A DNA stretch of 64,000 nt, taken from NCBI RefSeq assembly GCF_013186535.1, contig NZ_JABMCZ010000001.1, positions 1,178,001 to 1,242,000 of the forward strand, written 5' to 3'. This document shows, one piece after another, positions 1-8,519 of the stretch. The translations under genes were made by a program, and so were the position numbers. The notes below the pieces were generated by a model. The model saw nothing but the letters and a program-made list of their open reading frames with translations, had not been told where the DNA came from and made no database searches. Within the stretch, counting starts at the first letter, position 1. Each line of letters opens with the position of its first letter. Source of the DNA: Nocardia terpenica. Its GTDB lineage: Bacteria > Actinomycetota > Actinomycetes > Mycobacteriales > Mycobacteriaceae.

Positions 1-2
1 CG

Positions 3-599
3 CAGTTTCTGATCGCGCAGCTGGTCGTGGGGGCCGGGTGGACAACTCGGTACAGCTGGGCAACCAACAACATCAGTGATCTGGGAAATGTGGGTTGCGG
101 GATCTGGGACGAATCCCGTCCCCGGTATGTGTGTTCACCGCTGCACGCGGTCATGAACGTATCCTTCATCGCCCAAGGGGTGCTGTTGCTGGTGGGAGTG
201 CTGCTGACCGGGGCGTTCTGGGGCCGGACGGCGATGTCTCGGGCCGCCCGCGCGCTGCTGGCGGTCGGCGCGGCCGGATGGGTGGTGGTGGGTCTGATGC
301 CCGCGGACGTCGACGAGAACCTTCATCTGCTGGGGGCGCTGTTGATCATGGGGTTGGGCAATATCGGGCTCGTCTGCGCGGGTTTTCTACCGCGGACCAC
401 CTCGTTCGGTCGGATACGGCTCGCTACTCGCGCCTTCGCCGCCGTGGCGGTGTTGTCGGCGGTGATGTTCTTCCCCGGATACGGCCCCCTCATCGGCACG
501 GGTGGTATGGAACGACTCGCGGCCTTCGCGGTCACGGCGTGGACGGTGGTCGCGGCGATCACCGCGCTGCGCAGGGTGCCGGTGAAGGTGCCGTCGTAG
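3..599 (+). CDS. DUF998 family membrane protein, 5' end outside window
   Basis: Integral membrane protein of the DUF998 family; no biochemical role is established. The frame is open to the window edge, so the true start lies upstream; the internal GTG at 27 is not a convincing start because the reading continues as QFLIAQLVV before it. The early stretch NNISDLGNVGC followed by CSPLHAVMNVSF is the typical DUF998 signature. At least four further hydrophobic segments follow (for example GVLLLVGVLLTGAFW, LLAVGAAGWVVVGLM, LLGALLIMGLGNIGLVCAG). It ends in a basic tail just before a repeat-rich intergenic stretch. The family assignment is fairly firm; the function is unknown. Confidence 0.8.
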   Translation, partial: QFLIAQLVVGAGWTTRYSWATNNISDLGNVGCGIWDESRPRYVCSPLHAVMNVSFIAQGVLLLVGVLLTGAFWGRTAMSRAARALLAVGAAGWVVVGLMPADVDENLHLLGALLIMGLGNIGLVCAGFLPRTTSFGRIRLATRAFAAVAVLSAVMFFPGYGPLIGTGGMERLAAFAVTAWTVVAAITALRRVPVKVPS

Positions 600-645
600 A
601 CCGCAGCCGCACTGCGCCGCAGTCGGTCTCGCGGTTGTCTACTCG

Positions 646-695
646 TCATCCCGGCCGCCCACTACTCGTCATCCCGGCGTGCTTTTGGCCGGGAT
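646..695. repeat. Hairpin repeat copy 1 with a partial 5' half-unit
   Basis: A full copy of the window's dispersed hairpin lies at 671-695: arm ATCCCGGC, loop GTGCTTTTG, arm GCCGGGAT. A half copy (GTCATCCCGG) sits just upstream at 646-655. The full copy overlaps the last codons of the minus-strand gene that ends at 662. The 5' flank is CGTC, matching the GTCA/GTGA flank seen next to the other copies. Confidence 0.85.
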
Positions 696-1036
696 GAATC
701 CGGGGCGATGCGACCAGCGGCGACCAATGCCGCGAAGGCGGCGCGCTTGCGGGCGCAGGTGTGGTCGCGGTGGAGTTGCATCCAACGGTGGGCGTCGGTG
801 AGGGTGAACGGCTGGGTGGGGGCGGTGCAGGTCCATTCCATAGGCCATGGGGCGGAACGCAATTCGCAGCGGCGACCGGTTGGGTCGTGGGCGCCCGGGC
901 GGTGGCGGCGGGGCGGGGGCCATACGCAGCCGAGGGCAAGCAGGGCCGCCGCCGATGCCGCGCATATTGTCACGATGCTCGAGATCGTGTTCCATGCCTC
1001 GGCCGTGCACAGGCCGCAGGCGGGTGCACTCGTCAT
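662..1036 (-). CDS. Small hypothetical protein with one membrane segment
   Basis: Predicted 124 residues. I do not recognise the family. The ATG at 1036 overlaps the stop of the upstream gene (ATGA), which implies translational coupling. The N-terminus has two Cys (PACGLC) followed by a hydrophobic stretch around residues 19-37 (ISSIVTICAASAAALLALG). The middle has a few Trp and Cys residues (MEWTCTAPT), and the C-terminus is basic. The last residues (SSRPKARRDDE) are encoded by the dispersed hairpin repeat, so the original C-terminus may have been replaced when the repeat inserted. Coding status rests on the overlap and on codon bias. Confidence 0.5.
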   Translation of the reverse strand: MTSAPACGLCTAEAWNTISSIVTICAASAAALLALGCVWPPPRRHRPGAHDPTGRRCELRSAPWPMEWTCTAPTQPFTLTDAHRWMQLHRDHTCARKRAAFAALVAAGRIAPDSSRPKARRDDE

Positions 1037-1416
1037 GCCGCCTGCCCGTCGGTACCGGCGCTCGGGGGAGTCGAGCGTACCCAAGTTCCCTTGGGGCACA
1101 CGGTTTCCAGGTCGAATCCGGCGTCGCAGATCAGGGCGGGGCGGCTGTCCACGTGGCCGAGGTCGTACACCACGATGACATCGACCTTCAGCCCTGACGC
1201 CATGCCGAGGGCGTACTCGATGGGAGCATCGCTGTCGGTAGGTGGGCGGACGGTATAGAGGTACTGGTAGCCCAGCGAATGCGCATGTCGCTGCACCTCC
1301 ACGGCATGCCGGGGCGCATCCGGTCCGGACACATCCTTGCGGACGAGGCCGATAGCGCTCGGCTTGGCGCTCGTGGTGAGCTCCTGCAACGACTCGAAGG
1401 CATGCGTGTATGCCAT
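1033..1416 (-). CDS. Hypothetical protein, 127 aa
   Basis: Soluble protein of 127 residues with no family I can name. The ATG at 1416 is chosen because a GGAGG ribosome binding site lies 5-6 nt upstream; the open frame extends further to 1548 but without such a site. Alternating hydrophobic segments (AIGLVRKDVSG, YQYLYTVRPP, KVDVIVVYDLGHV) suggest a small alpha/beta fold; VIVVYDLGHVD resembles a beta strand followed by a loop with acidic residues. It is the first gene of a two-gene unit with the downstream 662-1036 gene and is divergent from the XRE regulator at 1627. Confidence 0.6.
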   Translation of the reverse strand: MAYTHAFESLQELTTSAKPSAIGLVRKDVSGPDAPRHAVEVQRHAHSLGYQYLYTVRPPTDSDAPIEYALGMASGLKVDVIVVYDLGHVDSRPALICDAGFDLETVCPKGTWVRSTPPSAGTDGQAA

Positions 1417-1626
1417 GGCTCCTCCGGAACCTGTTCGGTGTGTTGGAATTTCGACGCATCGCCGCCGAGGATGTGCGTTATCGTTGGCTACCTCGGGGCG
1501 CACAGTCAGCACACACCTCTCGGCGCAGTTCCACAACCGTTTTCGCAAAAGATCTTCACTTCGAAAAAACGAATCGTTTCAGTACGGCGCAGCAGTTTTC
1601 CCTGATAGAGACGAGGAGGGCCAACC

Positions 1627-2511
1627 ATGCCACCACAGCCGAACGTCCCGTCCGTTCCGCGTCGACAGGTCGCGCACATCCTGTCGAGGCTGCACAAGGA
1701 GTCCGGTCTCTACATCAAAGACGTTGCGGAGCAGATCAATCTGCATCACACCACCGTGTCGAAGATGCTGAAGGGTGAGCCGTGCAATCTGAAACCGATC
1801 TACATCGACAAGCTCTGCGAGATCTACCGGGTTGGGCCTGCTCTCAAGCGAGAGTTGAAAGCTCTTGCGGCAGAAGCCGAAGAAGCCCGGGGATGGTGGC
1901 ATGACATCGGTGATGTGGAGTCGACCACTCAGCTGAGCACGTTCATCGCGCTCGAACGCTCCGCTACGGCCTTCTTCGTGTACCAGAACGCTCGTATTCC
2001 TGGCCTGCTGCAATGCGAGGACTACGCAAGGAGCCTCCTGAGCACCAGCCCTGACACCGAGCCGGAGAATGTAGAGAGATATGTAAAGCTTCGAATGAGC
2101 AGACAAACCCTGCTCACCGAATCCAAGCCGAAGTTGGATGTAATTCTCGATGAGTGCGTGCTTCACCGAGTGCTTGCCGATCCGGAAATGGCGAAACAGC
2201 AGCTGAATCAGATCCTCGCCACCTCGAAGCTGTCCAATGTCAGGTTCCGCCTCGTGCCCTTCGATGTCGGTCTCTACCACGGGACCGACACGGGGCCGTT
2301 CATGATCCTCGAATTCGGTGGTGCCAAAGACGTTGAACCAGAATCTCCCATCGTTTACGTAGAATCTGGCGTCAGCAGCACTCTTTACTTCGACAAGGCT
2401 GACCAAGTGTCCAGGTATCATCGATCTTGGGCGGACATCGAGAAGTCCGCGCTGAGCGTGTCCAAGACTCGCGCATACTTGTCGAAGATCGCAAAGGAGT
2501 TGCCCCGGTGA
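1627..2511 (+). CDS. XRE-type helix-turn-helix regulator with DUF5753 domain
   Basis: DNA-binding regulator of 294 residues, of the kind paired with DUF397 proteins in actinomycetes. Residues about 10-60 form an XRE helix-turn-helix (LYIKDVAEQINLHHTTVSKM); residues about 95-285 form the DUF5753 region, recognisable by ARIPGLLQCEDYARSLL, the DVILDECVLHRV segment and PIVYVES. The ATG at 1627 has a GAGGAGGG site upstream. The downstream DUF397 gene overlaps it by 4 bp (GTGA). In Streptomyces such pairs (for example BldB/WhiJ-like and Scr1/Scr2-like systems) affect development or behave like toxin-antitoxin pairs; that role here is inference. Confidence 0.9.
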   Translation: MPPQPNVPSVPRRQVAHILSRLHKESGLYIKDVAEQINLHHTTVSKMLKGEPCNLKPIYIDKLCEIYRVGPALKRELKALAAEAEEARGWWHDIGDVESTTQLSTFIALERSATAFFVYQNARIPGLLQCEDYARSLLSTSPDTEPENVERYVKLRMSRQTLLTESKPKLDVILDECVLHRVLADPEMAKQQLNQILATSKLSNVRFRLVPFDVGLYHGTDTGPFMILEFGGAKDVEPESPIVYVESGVSSTLYFDKADQVSRYHRSWADIEKSALSVSKTRAYLSKIAKELPR

Positions 2512-2696
2512 GTATCCCCGCCGAGTGGTTCAAGAGCAGCTACAGCAGTACGACCGGCGACTGCGTCGAAGTAGCCTTCTTATCCCCCAACACGATCGGA
2601 GTCCGCGACAGCAAGAACCCCACCGGCCCAGCACTGACTTTCACTGCGGCCGAATGGGATTCCTTCACCGCCGCCCTCCGCGCCGACCCCTCCTGA
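2508..2696 (+). CDS. DUF397 domain protein
   Basis: A 62-residue protein that is one DUF397 domain: FKSSYSSTTGDCVEVA, then VRDSKNPTGPALTFTAAEWDSFTAAL, the family hallmark. The GTG at 2508 overlaps the stop of the XRE gene and has AAAGGAG upstream, so the longer frame opening at 2427 is rejected. It probably works as the small partner of the DUF5753 regulator, whose activity it may modulate by direct contact; this partnership is known for the families, not shown here. Confidence 0.9.
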   Translation: MSIPAEWFKSSYSSTTGDCVEVAFLSPNTIGVRDSKNPTGPALTFTAAEWDSFTAALRADPS

Positions 2697-2702
2697 CCCG
2701 GC

Positions 2703-2728
2703 ACCGGCAGGAACCACAACCTGCCGGT
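2703..2728. terminator. Hairpin between convergent genes
   Basis: Perfect 9-bp inverted repeat (ACCGGCAGG and CCTGCCGGT) around an 8-nt loop, located 7 bp after the DUF397 stop and 24 bp before the 3' end of the convergent lipoprotein gene. There is no strong T-tract on either side, so termination is inferred from position. Confidence 0.45.
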
Positions 2729-2751
2729 TGGTCAGATTCCCGCCGCAGCGC

Positions 2752-3318
2752 TCAGGACAGATACCCCACCAGCGCCCCGCCGATCCGCCGCGCCACGGCG
2801 CACGGCTCGTCCGCATCCGGCTGGAGATTGCGCACCACGAATTCGGCGAGGCCGTTCGGCACGGTAATCCCGATGTAGCAGCCAATCTTGTTGGTATCCT
2901 GGGACGCACGATATTGGATGCCCGACCGGCCGCCGACCGGCTTCGGGCTGAAATCCGTGTAGCGTCCACTCTGTAGCCGGTCCTGTAATGAATCCCGGGA
3001 CGATACGATCGCCAAGTCGAAGTTGTTCGTGGTGGACACCCACGTGCATTGATTCGTGTCCCGCTTCTTGCTGGCGGGGAGCAGTCCCTGCTTGGCGATA
3101 TCGGCGTCGGATATCTCGCAGGGGTCCCAGAGCGCGGCGGGCGTGGCTGCGGCCGTGGTGTTTTCGGCCCGGGTGGCCGCAGCGGTGATGGTTGCCGTCA
3201 CCTTCGTGTTGCCGGAAGTCGGCTGGCCGCCGGTGGAACTGCTGCTACACCCCGCGAGCAGCAGCGCAGCACCGGCGGCCACAACCATGGCACCCATCGA
3301 CTTCCCTCTATCCGACAC
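2752..3318 (-). CDS. DUF3558 domain lipoprotein
   Basis: Secreted lipoprotein of 188 residues. A signal peptide with lipobox LLAGC ends at Cys 23, followed by a Ser/Thr/Ala-rich linker to about residue 60 and then the DUF3558 domain: WDPCEISDADI, a second Cys in TNQCTWVST, and GCYIGITVPNGLAEFVV. The Cys pattern suggests disulfides outside the membrane. DUF3558 lipoproteins occur in many copies in Nocardia and mycobacteria (LppA-like); their role is unknown. It stands alone, converging on the XRE/DUF397 unit. Confidence 0.9.
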   Translation of the reverse strand: MSDRGKSMGAMVVAAGAALLLAGCSSSSTGGQPTSGNTKVTATITAAATRAENTTAAATPAALWDPCEISDADIAKQGLLPASKKRDTNQCTWVSTTNNFDLAIVSSRDSLQDRLQSGRYTDFSPKPVGGRSGIQYRASQDTNKIGCYIGITVPNGLAEFVVRNLQPDADEPCAVARRIGGALVGYLS

Positions 3319-3445
3319 GGACGAAACCTCTTCTCTACCACCACCGTTGGTGGCACTCCGGATAGCGGGCTCGGTCGACCGCCCGCACCGAGCCTATCCA
3401 CACCGTAGACAACAGCAAATCCCCAGAAACTCGATCCTTGACAGT

Positions 3446-4084
3446 TCATTGTTCAATGTCGTACGACAGGTCCCCGAGGTCGGGTGTGTGGGTGACGTAG
3501 TGTTCCGCGAGCGGGATGCGGTATGCCGCGAGATCCGGTCGGGGATAGACGCTTCCGGTCAGGGCGGCGCCGGAGAACATGTGCACCATGGAGAACAGGG
3601 CGAGCTCGTGCGCGGACTCCGGGACGGCGTCGAGCAGGCCGATCTCGGCGGTGTGGGTGTGAATCCCGTTGTAGAACTTCTGGATCGCCGGTTCGATCAT
3701 CGCGCGCAGCTCGTCGTCGGTGCGTGCGGCCACCATCATCTCGTGCCATACCGCGACCAGGGGTGATTCCGCCGCGTCGGCCAGGAATGCCAGCCCGGCG
3801 CGCAGCGGCGACGGCTGTTCGCGGAGGTGTTGCCCGGCCGCGGCGTATGCCGCCAGAATGCGCCCGCTGACCTCCTCGGCGACCCGGGCGATCAGCGACA
3901 GCCGGGTGTCGAAGTGCCGGAACAGCGCACCGGCCGAGACCCCGGCGCGGTCGCAGACGGCCGAGACCGAGGTCCGGTAGTAGCCGTGGTCGACGATGGT
4001 GTCGATGGCGGCGTCGATCAGCCGCCCGACCATCGCCTCCCGGCGCTGCTGTTGGGTTCTGGTGCCCGGTTGCGCATTGGACAT
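3446..4084 (-). CDS. TetR family transcriptional regulator
   Basis: Repressor-type regulator of 212 residues. The N-terminal helix-turn-helix (residues about 20-65) contains IVDHGYYRTSVSAVCDRAG and SAGALFRHFDTRLSLIARV, the TetR pattern. The remaining 140 residues form the ligand and dimer domain and have no named subfamily that I can see. It lies 28 bp downstream of the CocE-type hydrolase stop and in the same direction, after a divergent-free junction, so it may be co-transcribed with that gene. Confidence 0.88.
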   Translation of the reverse strand: MSNAQPGTRTQQQRREAMVGRLIDAAIDTIVDHGYYRTSVSAVCDRAGVSAGALFRHFDTRLSLIARVAEEVSGRILAAYAAAGQHLREQPSPLRAGLAFLADAAESPLVAVWHEMMVAARTDDELRAMIEPAIQKFYNGIHTHTAEIGLLDAVPESAHELALFSMVHMFSGAALTGSVYPRPDLAAYRIPLAEHYVTHTPDLGDLSYDIEQ

Positions 4085-4112
4085 CCCACCAGTATGGCCG
4101 GGCCGGGATCGC

Positions 4113-6158
4113 TTATTCCGGCAGCGGCCGATCGGTCGGGATGTTGATCCAGCTGGGCGCGCTGGGGTCCAGGCGCAGCTGCTCCGGTCGGAAACCGCTG
4201 TCCAGCAGCAGCGGCGTGGGAGGTATTCCCGCCGGAACGTTGCCCGCGAACACGTCGACCCGCAGCCGGTGACCCGGTTGCAGCACCGCGTCGGTCGGGA
4301 TCAGGGCGATGTCGAGGGTGACCGGCTGTCCCGGCACGGTCGGCTCTCGCCTGCCGAGGTCGAGGTAATAGTGCGGGTCGGTGTAGTCGCCGTTCGGGGA
4401 TCTGGTGCTCTTGGTGTCGTCGATGGCGCGCAGCGACGACATCAGTTGGCCGAGGCTCAGTTCGCGGGATTGCCCGTCGGGGGCGACGTCGTTGAGGGTC
4501 ACCGACCAGAATCCGTCCGTCGCCTCGTGCACCGTATTCAGGTGCACGGCGATCGGGCCGGATATCTGGGTCGGTTCGGTCGCCGGTGGGCTGGTGAATG
4601 TCAGCGCGTTGGATTCGCGGATCTGTGAATCCTGGGTGCAGCCAACGAGAATCGAGGTGATGCCGAACGATGCCTGCGCGGCGTCGCGCGAGCACAGCAC
4701 CGCCGCGCCGGGGGAGACGGTCAGGTCCGTGGTGCCCTGCGGCGATTGCCCGGACAGGCTGCCGTCGTGCAGTGCGGTGCGGGTGGTGCCGGTCGGGGCG
4801 TCGGTGAGGTAGCGGCGGTGGTAGGACATGCCGTCGCGGGGGAACGAGCCCGGGGCCGACCAGCCGCCGCCCTGCTGCTTCACCGTCACCGGGCTGTAGT
4901 GATCGATGCCGTTGTCGATTCCCCTGAGCCACTTGTCGAACCACGCCCGTTGCAGCACGTCCAGCCGCGGCGGATAACCCGGGTGCCCGAAACCGCCGAC
5001 GCCCGCGCCGCTGTGGTAGCCCTCGCCCATGATGATCTTCTTCTGGGTCGGCGGCAGCGGAATCTTGTCGTAGGTGTCGGTTTCGTCCCGGGCGAATGCG
5101 TCGAACCAGCCGCCGACGAGGAAGGTCGGGACGTCGATCGTCGCGGCGTCCGGTGCCAGGGCGCGACGCACGGGGGAGTCGTCGGTGAAGAAGTCCTTGG
5201 CCTTCTGGCTCAGGTGCGTCGTGTCGGTCGACAGGTAGGCGCTGGCCATGAGGTCCATCTGGCTGAGCGGGCTGGCGAGGCGGTCTTTCAGCCACTGCAA
5301 TTCCGTTGCGGGATCGAACTTTCCGGTAAGCAGCGACTCGATGTCGGGAACGAATTTCGCCAGATTGATCGCCAACTGCCACGGTGCCGCCGGGGCGACG
5401 AGGCTGCCGCCGTTGAGCAGGCTGGCGGTGATGTCGGCGCTGGCCTCCAGCGGGAAGATCGCCTTCAGTCCCGGGGGGTGGTGGGCGGCGGCCTGGATCT
5501 GGTTGAGGCCGCTGTAGGAGATGCCGGTCATCCCGACCGTGCCGTCGCTCCAGGGCTGCTTGGTGATCCAGTCGATCAGCTCGTTCGTGTCCTGCTGTTC
5601 TCGCGGTCCCCACATTCCCCACTCGCCCTGCGAGTTACCGGTCCCACGGGCGTCCACGACCATGACCCGGTAACCGCCGCGGACGAGTTTCCAGTCGCCC
5701 AGGGCGGCCTGCGCCAGACCGGAATCCGCCAGTCGGGTGAGATCGGTGACGCCCTCCAGCGCGGTGCCCGCCAGGTTCACCGATCCGATCAGCGGGGCCA
5801 GAACCTGTTCGATCCCAGGTATTTTCAGCAGCGCCTGGCCGATATTGAACCCGGTGCGGGTGTAGGCCGTCACCATGAGGATCGTCGGCGTTTTGTCCGT
5901 CGTCGCCCGGTCGCCCTGCGCCGGATGGAAGATGTCTCCCTTCAGGACCGTGCCGTCGCTCATCGTGATCGGAACGCCCAGCTCGGGCCGGATATCCGAA
6001 TACGGTTGCGGGCCATCCTGAGTCGCCGTCCACTGCGCCGCCTGCCCACCGCCGTCGATCCCGGTGAAATCCGGCGCGGCCGCACTCGCCACCGCGGTCG
6101 CACCAACCGCGAGCAGCACCGGAGCAACCATCGCGACCAGCCGCGTCATCCATGACAT
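4113..6158 (-). CDS. Secreted CocE/NonD (X-Pro dipeptidyl-peptidase S15) hydrolase
   Basis: Exported alpha/beta hydrolase of 681 residues acting on esters, amides or peptides. The ATG at 6158 is preferred to the one at 6203 because a GGGAG site precedes it and the protein then begins directly with a signal peptide (MTRLVAMVAPVLLAVGATAVASAAA). The S15 domain contains VMVVDARGTGNSQGEW and the nucleophile motif GMTGISYSG. The C-terminal half is the jelly-roll domain of the PepX C-terminal family (HRLRVDVFAGNVP near the end). Substrate is not predictable. TetR gene lies immediately downstream. Confidence 0.88.
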   Translation of the reverse strand: MSWMTRLVAMVAPVLLAVGATAVASAAAPDFTGIDGGGQAAQWTATQDGPQPYSDIRPELGVPITMSDGTVLKGDIFHPAQGDRATTDKTPTILMVTAYTRTGFNIGQALLKIPGIEQVLAPLIGSVNLAGTALEGVTDLTRLADSGLAQAALGDWKLVRGGYRVMVVDARGTGNSQGEWGMWGPREQQDTNELIDWITKQPWSDGTVGMTGISYSGLNQIQAAAHHPPGLKAIFPLEASADITASLLNGGSLVAPAAPWQLAINLAKFVPDIESLLTGKFDPATELQWLKDRLASPLSQMDLMASAYLSTDTTHLSQKAKDFFTDDSPVRRALAPDAATIDVPTFLVGGWFDAFARDETDTYDKIPLPPTQKKIIMGEGYHSGAGVGGFGHPGYPPRLDVLQRAWFDKWLRGIDNGIDHYSPVTVKQQGGGWSAPGSFPRDGMSYHRRYLTDAPTGTTRTALHDGSLSGQSPQGTTDLTVSPGAAVLCSRDAAQASFGITSILVGCTQDSQIRESNALTFTSPPATEPTQISGPIAVHLNTVHEATDGFWSVTLNDVAPDGQSRELSLGQLMSSLRAIDDTKSTRSPNGDYTDPHYYLDLGRREPTVPGQPVTLDIALIPTDAVLQPGHRLRVDVFAGNVPAGIPPTPLLLDSGFRPEQLRLDPSAPSWINIPTDRPLPE

Positions 6159-6250
6159 GCCCGGTCTCCCTTCCCGTTTCGTGCCGATTATGCACAAGAT
6201 CACAGGTACCCGCGCGGTGGCATCAGGATAGAGAGCGATCGGTATCTAAG

Positions 6251-7198
6251 TCAATGTCCGGCAAGGATCTCGAGGATCGCGGCTTCCTCCCGAGCGGGGT
6301 CGGTCAGCGGGCGGATGCTGGCCGCGATCTCGTCCGCACCGGCCTCGTGCAGAGCGAGCAGGCGTCGATGAATCGTGTCCTCGTCGCCGTAGACATAGTT
6401 TTCGTGAATGAGCTCGTCGCTGAGTCGGCCGTCCGCGGTGAGGGGAAAACCGGCTTCGCGGAACATCTTTCCGTAGGTGGGCAATCGGGCGAAGTGCTCG
6501 AAGCCTGCCTGCGCGGCCTGGCGCACGACGCCGAAATCCTTGGTGAGCAGGATGGGCGAGGCGGCGATCAATGGTGGCCGGGGACGCTGGGCCAGTCGCG
6601 CGCCTTCCTCCAGCGCGGGGCGGGCGATCGAGCGGATGTAGGAGGGTCCGGCGGAGGTGAGCATTGCGCCGTCGGAGATCTCACCTGCCAAGCGCAGCAT
6701 GTTCTTTCGCAGTACGCCCAGCACGATCGGCGTTCGCGGCGGCGTGACAGTCGGCGGCAGCGCGGCGTGCACCCGGTAGTACTCCCCGTCCATGTCGACC
6801 CGCCCGTCCCACAGCATTCCGCGTAGGACCGCGACGTATTCGCGCAAGTGCGCCAGTGGCTTGCCGAACGGCAGGCCGTAGGTGCCCTCCATCACCACCT
6901 TGTGGCCGGACCCGATGCCCAGGCGAAAACGGCCCGGCGCCAACTCGGCCGCGACCAGTGCCTGATTCGCCCGCGCCAGTGGATGGGTGGGGTAGGTGAT
7001 CGAGATTCCCGTGGCCAGCCCGATTTTGCTGGTTCGGGCCGCCGCCGCGGTGGCGATCGCCAATCCGTCCGGCCCGATCGGCCACGAGGGCACCCAGGCC
7101 GTGCCGACCCCGGCCGCTTCGGCCCGCGAAATCGCTTCCAGGACACTGCGAACCGATGGCGGGAAGATCACCACACCGGCAGGAATATTCGAAGCCAT
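6251..7198 (-). CDS. LLM class flavin-dependent oxidoreductase
   Basis: Luciferase-like monooxygenase family protein of 315 residues, probably F420- or FMN-dependent. Typical segments are GVGTAWVPSWPIGPDGLAIA, KIGLATGISITYPTHPLA, LAPGRFRLGIGSGHK and PPRTPIVLGVLRKNML. The ATG at 7198 is used; the TTG just before it is not needed. Substrate is unknown. It is divergent from a small unknown gene at 7334 across 135 bp. Confidence 0.85.
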   Translation of the reverse strand: MASNIPAGVVIFPPSVRSVLEAISRAEAAGVGTAWVPSWPIGPDGLAIATAAAARTSKIGLATGISITYPTHPLARANQALVAAELAPGRFRLGIGSGHKVVMEGTYGLPFGKPLAHLREYVAVLRGMLWDGRVDMDGEYYRVHAALPPTVTPPRTPIVLGVLRKNMLRLAGEISDGAMLTSAGPSYIRSIARPALEEGARLAQRPRPPLIAASPILLTKDFGVVRQAAQAGFEHFARLPTYGKMFREAGFPLTADGRLSDELIHENYVYGDEDTIHRRLLALHEAGADEIAASIRPLTDPAREEAAILEILAGH

Positions 7199-7333
7199 CA
7201 AGCGCCCCCAGGAAATTCGGATGCGGATTGTGCCGCCACTTCGTACGGTTGTGTCCTGGCCAGCGCACGACAGTACGACCGAACGGGGGCCGAGTACCCG
7301 GTACGGAGACCTTCACGAGAGGCTTGTACCCGC

Positions 7334-7555
7334 ATGTTTACCGCATTGCACCAAATAGTAGACCGGATAACCAAACTCAGTGCCGAATCGGCTTTTTTCG
7401 CGGACATGTTCCGTCCGGCCGATGCGCTACCACCGCTCGACCGCGCCACCGAACTGATCGATCGGCAGGCCGTCCACGGGCGGACCATCCACGAAATGCC
7501 GCGGCTGGAGATGGATTTGCACGCCGCGATCATTGCGCGTCGTTTCACCTACTGA
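7334..7555 (+). CDS. Small hypothetical protein, 73 aa
   Basis: Candidate 73-residue protein starting at the ATG at 7334. Codon use is G/C-biased in the third position and the sequence has a mixed, globular-looking composition (ALHQIVDRITKLSAESAFFADM, then LPPLDRATELIDRQAVHG). The same frame is open far upstream, but that part reads as the antisense shadow of the LLM gene. There is no good ribosome binding site. Its last 11 bp overlap the 3' end of the convergent LysR gene. No family recognised. Confidence 0.45.
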   Translation: MFTALHQIVDRITKLSAESAFFADMFRPADALPPLDRATELIDRQAVHGRTIHEMPRLEMDLHAAIIARRFTY

Positions 7556-8420
7556 GGTGATCGCGTAGGGCGCGCGCCGTTTCCGAGAGATCCCTGTCGT
7601 CGGTGTAGCACACGACCAGGCGGCGGTCCGCCCACGGGTCGGTCAGGGGTACTGCGGCGAGAGTGCCTGCGGCGAGCCAGGATTGGATGCTGTGGCGGGG
7701 GAGTACGGCGATGCCGATTCCCGCCGCCACGGCGCGGCAGGCAATGTCGATGCCCGGCAGGCGAACTCGGTAGGTGGGCCGGGTTCCCAATGGCCGGGCA
7801 TGGCTTTCCACATGTTCCTGAAGCGGATCGGAGCGGTTCAGGCCGACGAAGGCGCGGCCGACGACATCGGCGAAAGCCACCGTCGGGTTTCGGGTCAGCG
7901 GGTCGTCCGGGACGGTGACGACGACCAGGGGGTCCGGGCGCAGGACACGGGTGTGCAGCTGCCCGAGATCCACACTGTCCGCGACGATTCCGAGATCGGC
8001 CCGGTGTTCCGCGACCGCGGCCACGATGCGGTGGCTCGGCCGCTCCTCCAGATCGATGCGCGCGGCGGGATGCGCGGTGAGGAACGAAACCGCCACCGCC
8101 GGAACCACACTCGCGGTGGCCGCGGTATTCGCCTGGACGCGGACAGTCGCGCCGTGCCCCTGCGTGTACTCACCGAGCTCCACCCGCAGCCGATCGACCG
8201 AACGACCGACGGCCCTGGCGTGCCGCAGCAGCAGTTGCCCGGCCGGAGTCACCGTCACCCCGCGCCGTCCCCGATCGAACAGCGTCACCCCCAGCGCGCG
8301 TTCGAGCGCGCGAATCCGTCCGCTGGCCGCGGGCAGGGACAACCGGGCGCGGGCGGCGCCGTGGGTAATGCTGCCCGTCTCGGCGACGGCCGTCACCAGT
8401 TCCAGATCGATCAGCTCCAC
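7545..8420 (-). CDS. LysR family transcriptional regulator
   Basis: LysR regulator of 291 residues. Winged helix-turn-helix at residues 1-60 (ELIDLELVTAVAETGSITHG, then RIRALERALGVTLFDRGRRG), followed by a periplasmic-binding-like effector domain (VVPAVAVSFLTAHPAARIDLEE). It is divergent from an MFS exporter gene at 8520 with 99 bp between, so it most likely regulates that transporter and itself. Confidence 0.92.
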   Translation of the reverse strand: MELIDLELVTAVAETGSITHGAARARLSLPAASGRIRALERALGVTLFDRGRRGVTVTPAGQLLLRHARAVGRSVDRLRVELGEYTQGHGATVRVQANTAATASVVPAVAVSFLTAHPAARIDLEERPSHRIVAAVAEHRADLGIVADSVDLGQLHTRVLRPDPLVVVTVPDDPLTRNPTVAFADVVGRAFVGLNRSDPLQEHVESHARPLGTRPTYRVRLPGIDIACRAVAAGIGIAVLPRHSIQSWLAAGTLAAVPLTDPWADRRLVVCYTDDRDLSETARALRDHLSR

Positions 8421-8444
8421 AAGCCCTCCACCCCGAATCAGCCT

Positions 8445-8459
8445 TCGGCGCTACCGAAG
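8445..8459. promoter_or_regulatory. Possible LysR operator in the divergent promoter region
   Basis: Short dyad TTCGG-N5-CCGAA in the 99-bp gap between the divergent LysR and MFS genes. LysR proteins bind dyads of the type T-N11-A and this one is T-N13-A, so the match is only approximate; position is the main argument. Confidence 0.35.
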
Positions 8460-8519
8460 CCTGACCGCAAATCTTTCGCATTTACCAGGCCGTTTCCGTA
8501 GTAGCACGCTACAGATGTG

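Noticed and set aside
671..695. Hairpin repeat as an ordinary intrinsic terminator
   Set aside because: No T-tract follows in any copy, copies occur in both orientations and inside coding regions, and the loop is more conserved than the stem.
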